This document shows positions 1-8,246 of a stretch of DNA of 64,000 bases, one piece after another (the stretch's first letter is position 1; each line of letters begins with the position of its first letter). Where the stretch lies: NCBI GenBank assembly GCA_015066045.1, contig SVPD01000009.1, positions 1 through 64,000 of the forward strand, written 5' to 3'. The translations under genes and the position numbers were made by a program. The stretch comes from Oscillospiraceae bacterium (GTDB taxonomy: Bacteria > Bacillota > Clostridia > Oscillospirales > Acutalibacteraceae). Below the pieces are notes generated by a model that was given only the letters and a program-made list of their open reading frames with translations, searched no databases and was not told the origin of the DNA.

Positions 1-76
1 TGACCTCCTTTATATTATTTAGTTGCAGTTGGCAGACCGCAACTTCATTATAATATAGGGAGGATTTTTTGTTCAA
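1..76 (-). promoter_or_regulatory. Promoter, leader and RBS of a minus-strand gene starting left of the window
   Basis: On the minus strand a -35 TTGAAC (71-76) and a perfect -10 TATAAT (47-52) are 18 bp apart. They are followed by a leader of about 40 nt that ends in the Shine-Dalgarno AAGGAGGTCA at 1-10. The start codon must lie just beyond the left edge. The leader holds a small inverted repeat (GTTGC...GCAAC, 23-44). The gene itself is not visible, so its identity is unknown. Confidence 0.7.
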
Positions 77-93
77 CTATATAATTTCTCCCG

Positions 94-116
94 AACCACG
101 CGTCCAACGCGTGGTT
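94..116. repeat. Perfect 10-bp inverted repeat
   Basis: The two arms AACCACGCGT (94-103) and ACGCGTGGTT (107-116) are separated by CCA and form a strong GC-rich hairpin. On the plus strand it is followed by TTTAC, so it looks terminator-like, but no plus-strand gene precedes it in the window. Its role is unclear. Confidence 0.5.
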
Positions 117-125
117 TTACATTAC

Positions 126-162
126 AAAAACGCTCGTAATCCTTGCGGATTACGAGCATTTT
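126..162. terminator. Bidirectional intrinsic terminator
   Basis: The stem GCTCGTAATCC (132-142) / GGATTACGAGC (147-157) has a TTGC loop. It is flanked by an A tract on the left and ATTTTTAA on the right, so it can act in both directions. For minus-strand transcripts it would end the melA-oxidoreductase unit, about 150 nt after that unit's last stop codon. Confidence 0.75.
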
Positions 163-313
163 TAACGCAGTTATTTGCAAAAATAGCGAATTTTAAAGTT
201 TAAAATCCTTATGAAGTGCCGCCCTTGGTGTCCGTTTTTAGTGGCTGAACTGCTCCTAAGAAGCCCTCTGTTTGTTTTGGCTTATGCGGTCTGCACTTTT
301 TTACAGTACCTTT
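163..313. other. Intergenic stretch with one copy of a 20-nt dispersed repeat
   Basis: No gene is visible here. Positions 206-225 (reverse strand) are identical to 56327-56346 over 20 nt. In both places the repeat is followed by a short palindrome (here TTTTAAA/TTTAAAA around 191-205). The rest of this stretch shows nothing I recognise. Confidence 0.6.
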
Positions 314-1576
314 TTATAAAGACTCTAAAAGAACCCTTTCTCCGCCGTTTTTGCGGGAAAGCTCTGCTGCTACGGCGATATCGTGACTGATAACCGTGGC
401 ATCGATGGTAGTGACATTTTTAAGGTCATTTCTTTCACCGCAGAGAATTTTTATAAAGCCCGAAATGAGCCTTATATCTCCCTCTACATGGCCGCTGACG
501 GCAGGGCTTCCCGTCCATACAGTGCCCGATTTTCCGCCAAAGATATTCATTTTAAGCTTCGTACCGTAGCCTATAAGCTCACCCTTGGTGCCGACGATGT
601 GACATTCACGGAACATTTTCTGCGAAAATCCGTTAAGATTAAGCACGGCTACGGCACCGTTTTCAAACTTCATAGTGACAAGCTGATGGTCACATACATT
701 GTTATCGTTCATAAAAACGCATTTGCCGTAATCGCCGTATTTCAGAGCATCCTTTATGTCCTGCTTACTGTTTTTCGCCTTACCCGTGAGAGTACGCTTC
801 ATATATTTGATGAACTTCGCCTTATAGAAGGGATCGGTTATGTAAAGCCTTTCAGCATCATAGGGACACTTCTTCTTTGCCTTGCATCCGCCGAGGCATC
901 TGTCTGTGGCACCCTCGGGTGCATACTCCTTACGGAAATATTTCACATCACCCACAGAGCTTACAGAAACACACGGCGAATCCGCGAACCAAGCGATAAG
1001 GTCGATATCGTGGCAGCACTTAGCCAGAATGGAGGGTGTGGAGGTAAATTCGTCTCTCCAGTTACCTCTGACAAAGCTGTGTGCAAAATGAAAATATCCG
1101 ACATTTTCCGTGTGATTTATGCAGACGATGTCCCCTATTTTACCGCTCTCGATAATTTCCTTTATCTTACTGTAATAATTCGAATAACGGAGCACGTGAC
1201 AAATAATCAGAATTACACCGTTTGCCTCTGCCATATCACGGAGAAGTCTGTATTCATCCCTGACACCGCTGACGGGCTTTTCGAGAAGAATGTATTTATA
1301 GCCGGTCTCGATAGCAGCCTTGGTTATTTCGAAATGACTGGCATCCTGTGTGGTGATTATGAGTGCATCGGAAAGAACTCCCTCAGCGAAAAAATCCTCT
1401 GCGGAAATAAACTGCTTTTCCTTCGGGATTTTATAAAGAGGCGAAATATCATCCAGTGCCTGACGGCTGATGTCACAAAGAGCGACTATCTTCGCTTTTT
1501 TAGAATGAAAGCCCTTTATAAAGCCCATATACTCCGTTCCTCGGTTACCGAGACCTATAACGGAAATCGTTTTCAT
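314..1576 (-). CDS. Gfo/Idh/MocA-family oxidoreductase
   Basis: A 420-residue NAD(P)-dependent sugar or polyol oxidoreductase. It has an N-terminal Rossmann fold (VIGLGNRG at 6-13), the EKP motif at 99-101 that carries the family's usual catalytic Lys, and CCHDIDL at 187-193, where His189 and Asp192 match the family's active-site pair. A cysteine cluster (Cys227, Cys231, Cys237, with CPY) lies between the two halves of the C-terminal domain and could be a structural metal site; this is inferred from spacing only. It lies 28 bp downstream of melA and was probably co-transcribed with it, so it may oxidise or epimerise a released hexose. The substrate cannot be read from sequence. The start is supported by AAAGGATG upstream of the ATG. 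Confidence 0.9.
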   Translation of the reverse strand: MKTISVIGLGNRGTEYMGFIKGFHSKKAKIVALCDISRQALDDISPLYKIPKEKQFISAEDFFAEGVLSDALIITTQDASHFEITKAAIETGYKYILLEKPVSGVRDEYRLLRDMAEANGVILIICHVLRYSNYYSKIKEIIESGKIGDIVCINHTENVGYFHFAHSFVRGNWRDEFTSTPSILAKCCHDIDLIAWFADSPCVSVSSVGDVKYFRKEYAPEGATDRCLGGCKAKKKCPYDAERLYITDPFYKAKFIKYMKRTLTGKAKNSKQDIKDALKYGDYGKCVFMNDNNVCDHQLVTMKFENGAVAVLNLNGFSQKMFRECHIVGTKGELIGYGTKLKMNIFGGKSGTVWTGSPAVSGHVEGDIRLISGFIKILCGERNDLKNVTTIDATVISHDIAVAAELSRKNGGERVLLESL

Positions 1577-1604
1577 TTCATATCATCCTTTCTCAGAAAA
1601 GATA

Positions 1605-2924
1605 TTATCTGAATTCGGGTACCCAGCCCTTGTGTGCCTCGAGAAGGTCATCGACCATCTTTTTTATGGTGTCGATGTCAAGCTCACTGCCGGTGTGCGG
1701 ATCGAGCATAGCAGCCTGATAGATATGCTCCTTTTTGCCCGTTACGGCTGCTTCGATGGTGAGAAGCTGAACGTTTATGTTTGTCATATTCATAGCGGCA
1801 CACTGCACGGGAAGAGCACCCACGTGGCAGGGATGAACACCGTAGCCGTCCACGAGACAGGGCACCTCTACGCAGGCATTTTCGGGAAGATTTGTGATAA
1901 GATGGCCTGTGTTAAGAACATTACCGCCGATTTCATAGGGATTGCCCGTTACTATAGACTCCATAATTCTCGATGCATATTCGTTTGAACGCTCGTGCTC
2001 CTTTACACCCTTTTCGAGCATTTCGGCATAGTCCTTTTTCCACTTTTCTATCTGACTTACGCAGCGTCTGGGATATTCGTCGAGAGGAATGTTATATCTT
2101 TCGATAAGCTCAGGATATTTTGACTTTATGTAGAACATATTGTATTCGGCATTATGCTCACTGGATTCGGTGCAGTAATAGCCGAAATTCTTTATGTAAT
2201 CCATTCTTACCTTGTCGTCTGCATCAGGCTTAGACATATATTCATCCACACGGGCTCTGATTTCGGGATAAAGGTCCGCACCGTTTTTATCTCTGATGTC
2301 GAGAAGCCAGCCCATATGGTTAATGCCTGCGATAAGCTCTTTTCTGCCCTCAAGCTTATCCTCCATACCGAGCTTTTTAAGAAGTCCCTCCGAGCAGCAC
2401 TGAACACTGTGGCAGAGACCGACAGTTTTTATGGGAGTATAGCGCAGCATATAACCGGTGAGCATAGCCATAGGATTAACATAGTTAAGGAAAAGAGCAT
2501 CGGGGCAAACCTCTGCCATATCGTCGGCAAAATCCTTGAGAACGGGAATGGTGCGCAGGGTACGCATTATTCCGCCGATGCCGAGGGTGTCAGCTATAGT
2601 CTGTCTGAGACCGTATTTTTTGGGAACCTCAAAGTCAATAATGGTGCAGGGATCATAAAGACCTACCTGAATGGCATTGATGACAAAATCAGCACCTCTG
2701 AGAGCATCCTTACGGTTTTCGACACCTACATAGCATTCGATTCTGCCGTATCCGCCCTTGGCTTTTCTCATAGCCTCGAGAATCACATGGCTTTCCTCAA
2801 GTCTCTCCCAGTCAATGTCATAAAGTGCGAAAACACTGTCACGCAATGCCTCACTGCACATACAGTCACCGATAACGTTTCTGGCAAAGACAGTGCTTCC
2901 CGCACCCATAAATGTAATCTTCAT
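1605..2924 (-). CDS. melA: Alpha-galactosidase (melibiase), glycoside hydrolase family 4
   Basis: A 439-residue GH4 enzyme that closely resembles E. coli MelA along its whole length. GH4 enzymes use NAD+ and a divalent metal in a redox-assisted elimination, not the usual two-carboxylate mechanism. Visible landmarks are the dinucleotide motif GAGST (7-11), the NYVNPMAML segment (147-155), the metal ligand Cys171 with His172 in GLCHSVQ, and GINHM around 200-204, which supplies the second metal ligand His203. There is no signal peptide, so it acts in the cytoplasm on imported alpha-galactosides such as melibiose. It has its own promoter (2957-2984) and is followed by a Gfo/Idh oxidoreductase gene. 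A sibling GH4 specificity (alpha-glucosidase) is possible but less likely given the MelA-like sequence. Confidence 0.93.
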   Translation of the reverse strand: MKITFMGAGSTVFARNVIGDCMCSEALRDSVFALYDIDWERLEESHVILEAMRKAKGGYGRIECYVGVENRKDALRGADFVINAIQVGLYDPCTIIDFEVPKKYGLRQTIADTLGIGGIMRTLRTIPVLKDFADDMAEVCPDALFLNYVNPMAMLTGYMLRYTPIKTVGLCHSVQCCSEGLLKKLGMEDKLEGRKELIAGINHMGWLLDIRDKNGADLYPEIRARVDEYMSKPDADDKVRMDYIKNFGYYCTESSEHNAEYNMFYIKSKYPELIERYNIPLDEYPRRCVSQIEKWKKDYAEMLEKGVKEHERSNEYASRIMESIVTGNPYEIGGNVLNTGHLITNLPENACVEVPCLVDGYGVHPCHVGALPVQCAAMNMTNINVQLLTIEAAVTGKKEHIYQAAMLDPHTGSELDIDTIKKMVDDLLEAHKGWVPEFR

Positions 2925-2956
2925 AATGCTTTCATCCTTTCAGCTTTTCTGTCTTT

Positions 2957-2984
2957 ATTATAACAAAAAAGTCGTACTTTTCAA
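2957..2984 (-). promoter_or_regulatory. Sigma-A promoter of melA unit
   Basis: TTGAAA (979-984 in 2979-2984) and TATAAT (2957-2962) are 16 bp apart on the minus strand, in the 68-bp gap between the surface-protein stop and the melA start. This separates melA from the upstream unit. Confidence 0.75.
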
Positions 2985-2992
2985 TACGTTTT

Positions 2993-5314
2993 TTATTTTA
3001 TCCTTACACTTTTAACAGTGCTCCACGCTCCGTAAAGCTTTTTTCCGTCCACGGATTTATACGCCCTGACTCTTACATAATATTTCTTTTTGCTTTTAAG
3101 CTTTTTCAGAGTGAGCTTAACCGTGCCGCTCTTTTTTACGGTAACGCTTTCAGCGGCTTTAAGCTTTTTCGAGGCGGAATACTGCACCTCATAGCCGCTT
3201 ACGCCCGACTGCTTTTTCCAGACAAGAGTGGCGATTTTTGTCTTCACGGATTTAAGGCTTTTAAGTTTTATTTCCGACGGTGCGGTAGAGACCTTCAGTG
3301 TCTTACCGAAATCGCCCTTATTTTTACCTGCCACGGCTCTGACTCTGACTTTATACACCGTAGCCTCAGAAAGCTTTTTAAAGGTGCAGGAGGTCTCTTT
3401 GAGCGTTACCGACTTAATTACCTTACCTTTGGAGCTGAGAAGCTCTGCCGTATATTTCTCGGCACCCTTGACCTTTTTCCACGTTACCTTAAGCCTTGTC
3501 TCTGACGACGACACCTTAAGCCCCGTGACCTTGGAAAGAGTCAGTCTCGGTAAAAGCTTTACAGAGTTCTTTGCCGTGCATCCTTTACGGGTACAGTGCT
3601 TGCTTTTCGAGCCCGAGGCCTTATAGGAGGCTTTTTTATCGACGGTATATTTTTTCGAATAGCTATGACCGAGAGCCCCTGTTTTTACCGTATAGCTATA
3701 ACCGCAGAGTGTGCAGGTATATTTTTCCGAGCCGGCAGCCGTACAGTCTGCACTACTGAGAGTGTAAGCCTTATAGCTATGACCTTTCGCAGGAATCACA
3801 GTCTGTTTTTTAAAGATTTCACCGCAGCCCGAACAGTGAGAGCCCTGCGTAAGGCCTGTCTTTCCGCATTGAGCCGCTACCGCCTTATCGGTTACATACT
3901 TTTCCGGATCGTGTGAAACGGTAAGATAGCCCTCAGCTACGGTAATGTTATATTTATCGCTTTCATCATAAGAGGCCGTTATTCTGTACCTTCCTGCCCC
4001 TGTGCCCTTTTCTCTCGTAAGAACAAGCTTTCCGACCGTCTCGCCCTCGCTGAGACCTTCGACGGTACAGGTAAAGACAGGATCGTCCTCATATACGAAT
4101 TTACTTTTATCGTGTATTAAAATCTTAACCTCGACAGGCATAATATCATCAGTTTCTGCAGTAACTGTATAATCCTTATCGGTGCTTTCAGCCTTTAAAG
4201 AAAAGGAGTAAGTCCTGCCGTCGGATAAATCTGTATTCGGCTCAAGTCTTTGTCCGTTAATATAAATATTTTTTATATATCTTTCCTCGTCGGGTGTGAC
4301 CGTCACTGCATACTCCCCTGCCGTCAGAGTCTCTCCGCTTAAAACAGACGCCCCGTTTTTACTGACGGTGATGTTTTCTCCGAAGGAAAAAGTATGTGTC
4401 TTGCCGCAGACGGAAAGAGTGTACGTTTTTTCCGCAGCCTCATATTCCTCTGTTTCACTTACTCCCACGGAAAAAACAACCGTCTGTTTTTCTCCGTCTC
4501 TATCGGCAGAAATATGACTCAAAGCATATGCAAGCTCATATGAAAGCTCTATACTTTTAACTGCGCCGTCGGCATCCGTATATGTGGCCGTGTGTATCCA
4601 ATCTTTTATATAGTCTTCAATTTCATCAATACTGTCAAAGTAAAAAGGCTCCGTGAAGTCATCGGGCAAAATAACCTCAGCTCGGGATTTTTCAAAGCTT
4701 AAGCTGAAGTCCGTTGATCCGGTTTCGATGAAGCTATGGGAGTAAAGGTACCATCCGTCTTCTGCCACAAGCTCTGCGGTATATTCTCCGCCGACCTTAA
4801 GCACCGGCTTGTAGCCGCTTAAGGCTCTGAAGCTTATCCCGAAAATATCCTTTCCGTCACCCTCCGATAAAAGCGTAACGGTCTCGTCGCTGACACAAGG
4901 CACATTATTTACCTTAAGGCAAATATCCTCCTGTGTAAATCCGTCCGGCAAGGCGACAGAGATATCCGCTTCGTAAAACATACAGACCTTGAACTGACCT
5001 ATGGTCTGATTATTACCTATAGCCTTTTTCACATAATAAAAGCCGCCGTCAGTAAAATTTACCGTTTCACCCGTAAGCCGTGTGTCGCCGTCATAAACAT
5101 AACAGTTACTCGTTCCGAAGCAGCTTCTCACGCTATTCATAAGCTCCGAATAATCATAGGAAAGGGTATCCTTTATATAAAGAATGTTTTCCTTAGTGCC
5201 GTCAGCTCTGCTCTCTGTACATAAGCCTTCTTTTACGGCAGAAGAAGAAAATGAGAATACAGAAAAAGCAGTAGCCGCAGCAAACAAAATTAATATAGCT
5301 CTTTTTAAATTCAT
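2993..5314 (-). CDS. Large secreted surface protein with MBG, Cys-rich and Fn3 domains
   Basis: A 773-residue exported protein with a Sec signal peptide (about residues 1-26, ending SSSAV). The N-terminal half is beta-rich and unassigned. A region around 395-475 looks like an MBG-type beta domain (KFVYEDDPVFTC... YNITVAEGYLTV). It is followed by CxxC-bearing segments (CSGCG, CTLCGY, CTRKGC), each near a GHSY motif. Two fibronectin type III-like repeats close the protein (KVTGLKVSSSETRLKVTWKK and a second Lys-rich copy). There is no LPXTG motif or membrane anchor, so attachment may rely on the very basic C-terminus. It lies 26 bp after the second Gfo/Idh gene and is probably co-transcribed. 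The domain order fits an adhesion or substrate-binding protein of gut Clostridia; no enzymatic domain is visible. Confidence 0.85.
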   Translation of the reverse strand: MNLKRAILILFAAATAFSVFSFSSSAVKEGLCTESRADGTKENILYIKDTLSYDYSELMNSVRSCFGTSNCYVYDGDTRLTGETVNFTDGGFYYVKKAIGNNQTIGQFKVCMFYEADISVALPDGFTQEDICLKVNNVPCVSDETVTLLSEGDGKDIFGISFRALSGYKPVLKVGGEYTAELVAEDGWYLYSHSFIETGSTDFSLSFEKSRAEVILPDDFTEPFYFDSIDEIEDYIKDWIHTATYTDADGAVKSIELSYELAYALSHISADRDGEKQTVVFSVGVSETEEYEAAEKTYTLSVCGKTHTFSFGENITVSKNGASVLSGETLTAGEYAVTVTPDEERYIKNIYINGQRLEPNTDLSDGRTYSFSLKAESTDKDYTVTAETDDIMPVEVKILIHDKSKFVYEDDPVFTCTVEGLSEGETVGKLVLTREKGTGAGRYRITASYDESDKYNITVAEGYLTVSHDPEKYVTDKAVAAQCGKTGLTQGSHCSGCGEIFKKQTVIPAKGHSYKAYTLSSADCTAAGSEKYTCTLCGYSYTVKTGALGHSYSKKYTVDKKASYKASGSKSKHCTRKGCTAKNSVKLLPRLTLSKVTGLKVSSSETRLKVTWKKVKGAEKYTAELLSSKGKVIKSVTLKETSCTFKKLSEATVYKVRVRAVAGKNKGDFGKTLKVSTAPSEIKLKSLKSVKTKIATLVWKKQSGVSGYEVQYSASKKLKAAESVTVKKSGTVKLTLKKLKSKKKYYVRVRAYKSVDGKKLYGAWSTVKSVRIK

Positions 5315-5340
5315 TTTTTCACTTCCGATTGTTTTTTTCT

Positions 5341-6318
5341 TTATTCCAGATTATCATAGGATAAGCCTATCTGTTCTCTTACGGTATCGAGAATTTCCAT
5401 TACCTCCTGCGTAGCGTTCAGAGGTACCATTTCACTTTCGGTCTTTCCCGAGCGGATATCCTCAGCCACCGCATCGAATTCATCAAGATATGAATTTATT
5501 TTAGGTCCCTTACCCTTAAAGGTCTCCTTTTTAAAAATACCCTTTTTACAGGTTACACCGTTCATAGCGTGAAAAAAGGGTGCGACAATCCTTCCCTTTT
5601 CACCGCAAATCACCATTTTTTCCAAGCCGACGAAGTCATTTATGGAAGCAGTTATATTTACCTTAAGACCATCGGGATAAGTTAAAATAATATCTTCGCC
5701 AAGGTCAATTCCGTCCTTAAGCTTTGCCCTGCTTTCGATTTTTTCGGGCTTGCCCCAGAGCCTGTAGGCATAGGTCAAGGGATAAACCGTGATATCAAGC
5801 AGAGCACCGCCCGCTCTTTTAGGATCGGTATGTCTGCCCTTGTAGCCGACAGTTCTGCAGTGATAACTGAAAAAGGCAGATCTGACTCTACCTATTTTGT
5901 TTTCGTCTATCCATTTTTTAGTCATATTTGCCGAAGGAGAAAACCAGGTCCACATAGCCTCACAAAGATACAGCTTTTTCTCACGGGCAAGTGAAATTAA
6001 TTCTTTTGTCTCGTCAGCAGTGACGGTAAAGGCCTTCTCACAGAAAACAGGCTTACCGAGCTCAAGAGAAAGTCCGGCATAGCGGAAATGGGCATTATGA
6101 GGAGTGACGATGTAAACGCCCTCTACCCCCTCAGCGGTTATGGCTTCTTCGGCAGTACGGTATGCAGTGCCTCCGTGCTTTCGGGTAAATTCTTTTCCTT
6201 TTTCGAAATTTCTCGTATAGCAGGAAACTATCTCGTGTCTGCCGCTTTTATTCAGCTGAGAAGCTACCGTAGCCGCAAGACTGCCCGCACCGATAAAGCA
6301 CCATCTAAATTTCTCCAT
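5341..6318 (-). CDS. Gfo/Idh/MocA-family oxidoreductase, dihydrodiol dehydrogenase-like
   Basis: A 325-residue NAD(P)-dependent oxidoreductase. The Rossmann motif FIGAGSLAATVA is at 8-19, and the usual EKP motif reads EKA here (GKPVFCEKAF). The C-terminal half carries the DITVYPLTYAYRLWG segment, typical of the dihydrodiol-dehydrogenase-like branch of the family. It is shorter than the 420-residue homologue at 314-1576, lacks that protein's cysteine cluster, and is clearly a different subfamily. It is the first gene after its own promoter and is followed by the surface-protein gene, so its link to the fucose operon just upstream is by position only. Substrate unknown. Confidence 0.88.
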   Translation of the reverse strand: MEKFRWCFIGAGSLAATVASQLNKSGRHEIVSCYTRNFEKGKEFTRKHGGTAYRTAEEAITAEGVEGVYIVTPHNAHFRYAGLSLELGKPVFCEKAFTVTADETKELISLAREKKLYLCEAMWTWFSPSANMTKKWIDENKIGRVRSAFFSYHCRTVGYKGRHTDPKRAGGALLDITVYPLTYAYRLWGKPEKIESRAKLKDGIDLGEDIILTYPDGLKVNITASINDFVGLEKMVICGEKGRIVAPFFHAMNGVTCKKGIFKKETFKGKGPKINSYLDEFDAVAEDIRSGKTESEMVPLNATQEVMEILDTVREQIGLSYDNLE

Positions 6319-6348
6319 GAAATCAACCTTTCATTATTCGATATTTCC

Positions 6349-6376
6349 ATTATCTCATATAATCGACAAAAGTCAA
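6349..6376 (-). promoter_or_regulatory. Sigma-A promoter upstream of the second Gfo/Idh gene
   Basis: TTGACT (6371-6376) and GATAAT (6349-6354) are 16 bp apart on the minus strand, directly after the terminator of the fucose/GH35 unit. This marks a new transcription unit. Confidence 0.65.
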
Positions 6377-6385
6377 CATAAAAGT

Positions 6386-6419
6386 AAAAAAAACAGCCTC
6401 ATTTGAAGCTGTTTTTTTT
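6386..6419. terminator. Terminator of the fucose/GH35 operon
   Basis: The stem AAAAAAAACAGC (6386-6397) / GCTGTTTTTTTT (6408-6419) has a 10-nt loop. It starts 4 nt after the GH35 stop codon. It has T tracts on both strands. Confidence 0.85.
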
Positions 6420-6423
6420 AATT

Positions 6424-8187
6424 TTATCCAAGGCCGGGCTCTGCCTGTATTTTTACGCTGTCGGTTTTACAGTTTTCCGTTTCGAAGACGATAATCTCGT
6501 TCTCTTCCTTAAGCAGAGAGCCGGGGATATAGAGAGCCTTCTGCGGTCCTATGGACCAATATCTGCCGAGATTAAAGCCATTCACGAAAACATAGCCCTT
6601 CGTGAAGCCGTCCATATTCACGAAGCAATCCCCTTTTCCTGCCTTGAAGCTGCCCTTAAGGAAAACGGGGCCGGTGACAGTTTTTCCCTGTGCAGCGGTG
6701 AACTTCAGTCTTTCGAGATTATCAAGAGAAATACTGTAAACGGTATAGTCCATTACAACCTGATTTGCAAGAGTTACCTTCGAGATACCCTTACGGTCAT
6801 AAAGATCCGTACCGTAATTCACTCTGCCCATGGTATCGACTAGAATGCCGAGCTCACTTTCACCCGAAACGCCCTTTATGAAAAGCTGTTTTTTCAGCTT
6901 AAGCTTGGTGAAAAATGAATCCTTTTTCATTCTGTCGATGGTGGCTATTTTCTTTTTATCGAAATAAACATGGGCATAATCACGGACATCCTCTATACCG
7001 ATAAAGCCTGCATCATATTTACCCCTGATTTTCGTAGTGTAATATATGAGACCGTGGCTCTGTCCGTAGGCCTCCATACTTCTGGGCAGAGGTGATTCGT
7101 GCTTGACGGAAATGCGGTCAAGATTTTCAAAAAGGTCGGCTCTTTCAGTCAGCTTAACCGTACCGATGCTCTGCATAACCGGTGAAGGCGGCAGGTCACC
7201 CATAGTTATGCCCTGCTTTTCACAGAGGAGCTTTCTGATTTTATGATAGGTCTCCGTGTAGTCGCCCCACTCCGTAAGAGGTGCACAGTAGTCGTAGCTT
7301 GTAACTGTAGGCTGATATTTACCGCCGTGGTTTGCACCTGCATTAAAGCCGAAGTTAGTACCGCCGTGGAACATATACATATTAAAGGACGCATCCTGCT
7401 TTAAGAATTCTTCTATTTCCTTAAGTGTGCTGTCTGCACCTCTCGTATGATGCTTTTCACCCCAATGGTCAAACCAGCCGCACCAGAACTCCATACACAT
7501 TTTCGGCACCTTGCCGTAGGGCTCGAGAGCATTGAAGGCCGTGGCTGTTCGTGAACCGAAATTAAGAGTGGGAAGCACCCCTTCAATAGTACCGCCTGAA
7601 AGCATATTGCACCAAGTACCGTCCGAGGTGAATTTAAGAACATCTATACCCAGCTTGTCATACATATTTTCCAGCGACTTAAGGTACTTTTTATCGTTAC
7701 CGTAGCTGCCGTATTCGTTCTCTATCTGCATGGCGATAATATTACCGCCATTAGTGATAAGCTGAGGCACCAGAAGTGAGAAAAGCTTTTCGAAGTATTC
7801 TCTCACGTGCATTAAATAAGCTTCATTATTACAGCGAAGCTCTATGTTTTTATCGGCTAAAAGCCATGCGGGAAAGCCGCCGAATTCCCACTCGGCACAG
7901 ATGTAGGGGCCCGGTCTTACGATAGCGTATAAGCCTAAATCCTGTGCAGTTTTTAGAAATCTCACGATGTCGAGCATACCGCTGAAAACAAAGGTGCCCT
8001 TTTTCGTCTCGTGAAGATTCCAGCAGACATAGGTTTCGACAGTATTGAAGCCTGCCATTTTCAGTTTGAGAAGTCTGTCCTCCCAGTATTCGGGAAGAGT
8101 ACGGAAGTAGTGCATAGCACCCGAATATATATTGAAGGGCTCTCCGTCAAGATAAAAGCGGTCACCCTTTACTTCGAATTTTGCCAT
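6424..8187 (-). CDS. Beta-galactosidase, glycoside hydrolase family 35
   Basis: A 587-residue retaining beta-galactosidase that removes terminal beta-linked galactose. The (beta/alpha)8 barrel carries the GH35 landmarks RPGPYICAEWEFGG (91-104), the acid/base Glu158 in IENEYG, and the nucleophile Glu233 in MEFWCGWFDHWG. The C-terminal part holds beta-sandwich domains ending with FVNGFNLGRYW. No signal peptide is present, so it acts on imported oligosaccharides. It is the last gene of the fucose operon, after fucI, from which it is separated by a 59-bp gap with a hairpin. Position suggests a substrate such as fucosylated galactosides from host glycans, but no fucosidase is encoded here. The start is supported by ATAGGAG 7 nt upstream. 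Confidence 0.93.
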   Translation of the reverse strand: MAKFEVKGDRFYLDGEPFNIYSGAMHYFRTLPEYWEDRLLKLKMAGFNTVETYVCWNLHETKKGTFVFSGMLDIVRFLKTAQDLGLYAIVRPGPYICAEWEFGGFPAWLLADKNIELRCNNEAYLMHVREYFEKLFSLLVPQLITNGGNIIAMQIENEYGSYGNDKKYLKSLENMYDKLGIDVLKFTSDGTWCNMLSGGTIEGVLPTLNFGSRTATAFNALEPYGKVPKMCMEFWCGWFDHWGEKHHTRGADSTLKEIEEFLKQDASFNMYMFHGGTNFGFNAGANHGGKYQPTVTSYDYCAPLTEWGDYTETYHKIRKLLCEKQGITMGDLPPSPVMQSIGTVKLTERADLFENLDRISVKHESPLPRSMEAYGQSHGLIYYTTKIRGKYDAGFIGIEDVRDYAHVYFDKKKIATIDRMKKDSFFTKLKLKKQLFIKGVSGESELGILVDTMGRVNYGTDLYDRKGISKVTLANQVVMDYTVYSISLDNLERLKFTAAQGKTVTGPVFLKGSFKAGKGDCFVNMDGFTKGYVFVNGFNLGRYWSIGPQKALYIPGSLLKEENEIIVFETENCKTDSVKIQAEPGLG

Positions 8188-8205
8188 ATTTTTCTCCTAT
8201 AAAGT

Positions 8206-8236
8206 CTCCTATACCCTCACGAAGAAGGTATAGGAG
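8206..8236. other. Intercistronic hairpin between fucI and the GH35 gene
   Basis: A perfect 10-bp stem (CTCCTATACC 8206-8215 / GGTATAGGAG 8227-8236) has an 11-nt loop. On the mRNA one arm contains a second copy of the TATAGGAG sequence that also serves as ribosome binding site for the GH35 gene. There is no T tract on the minus-strand side, so it is more likely an RNA-processing or translation-control element than a full terminator. Confidence 0.6.
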
Positions 8237-8246
8237 AAGAATTTTT

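Noticed and set aside
383-1612. 409-codon plus-strand open frame opposite the Gfo/Idh gene
   Set aside because: It is the antisense shadow of a clearly coding minus-strand gene, has no ribosome binding site and no family-like motifs.
2154-2963. 269-codon plus-strand frame opposite melA
   Set aside because: Antisense shadow of melA; the minus-strand protein matches GH4 throughout.
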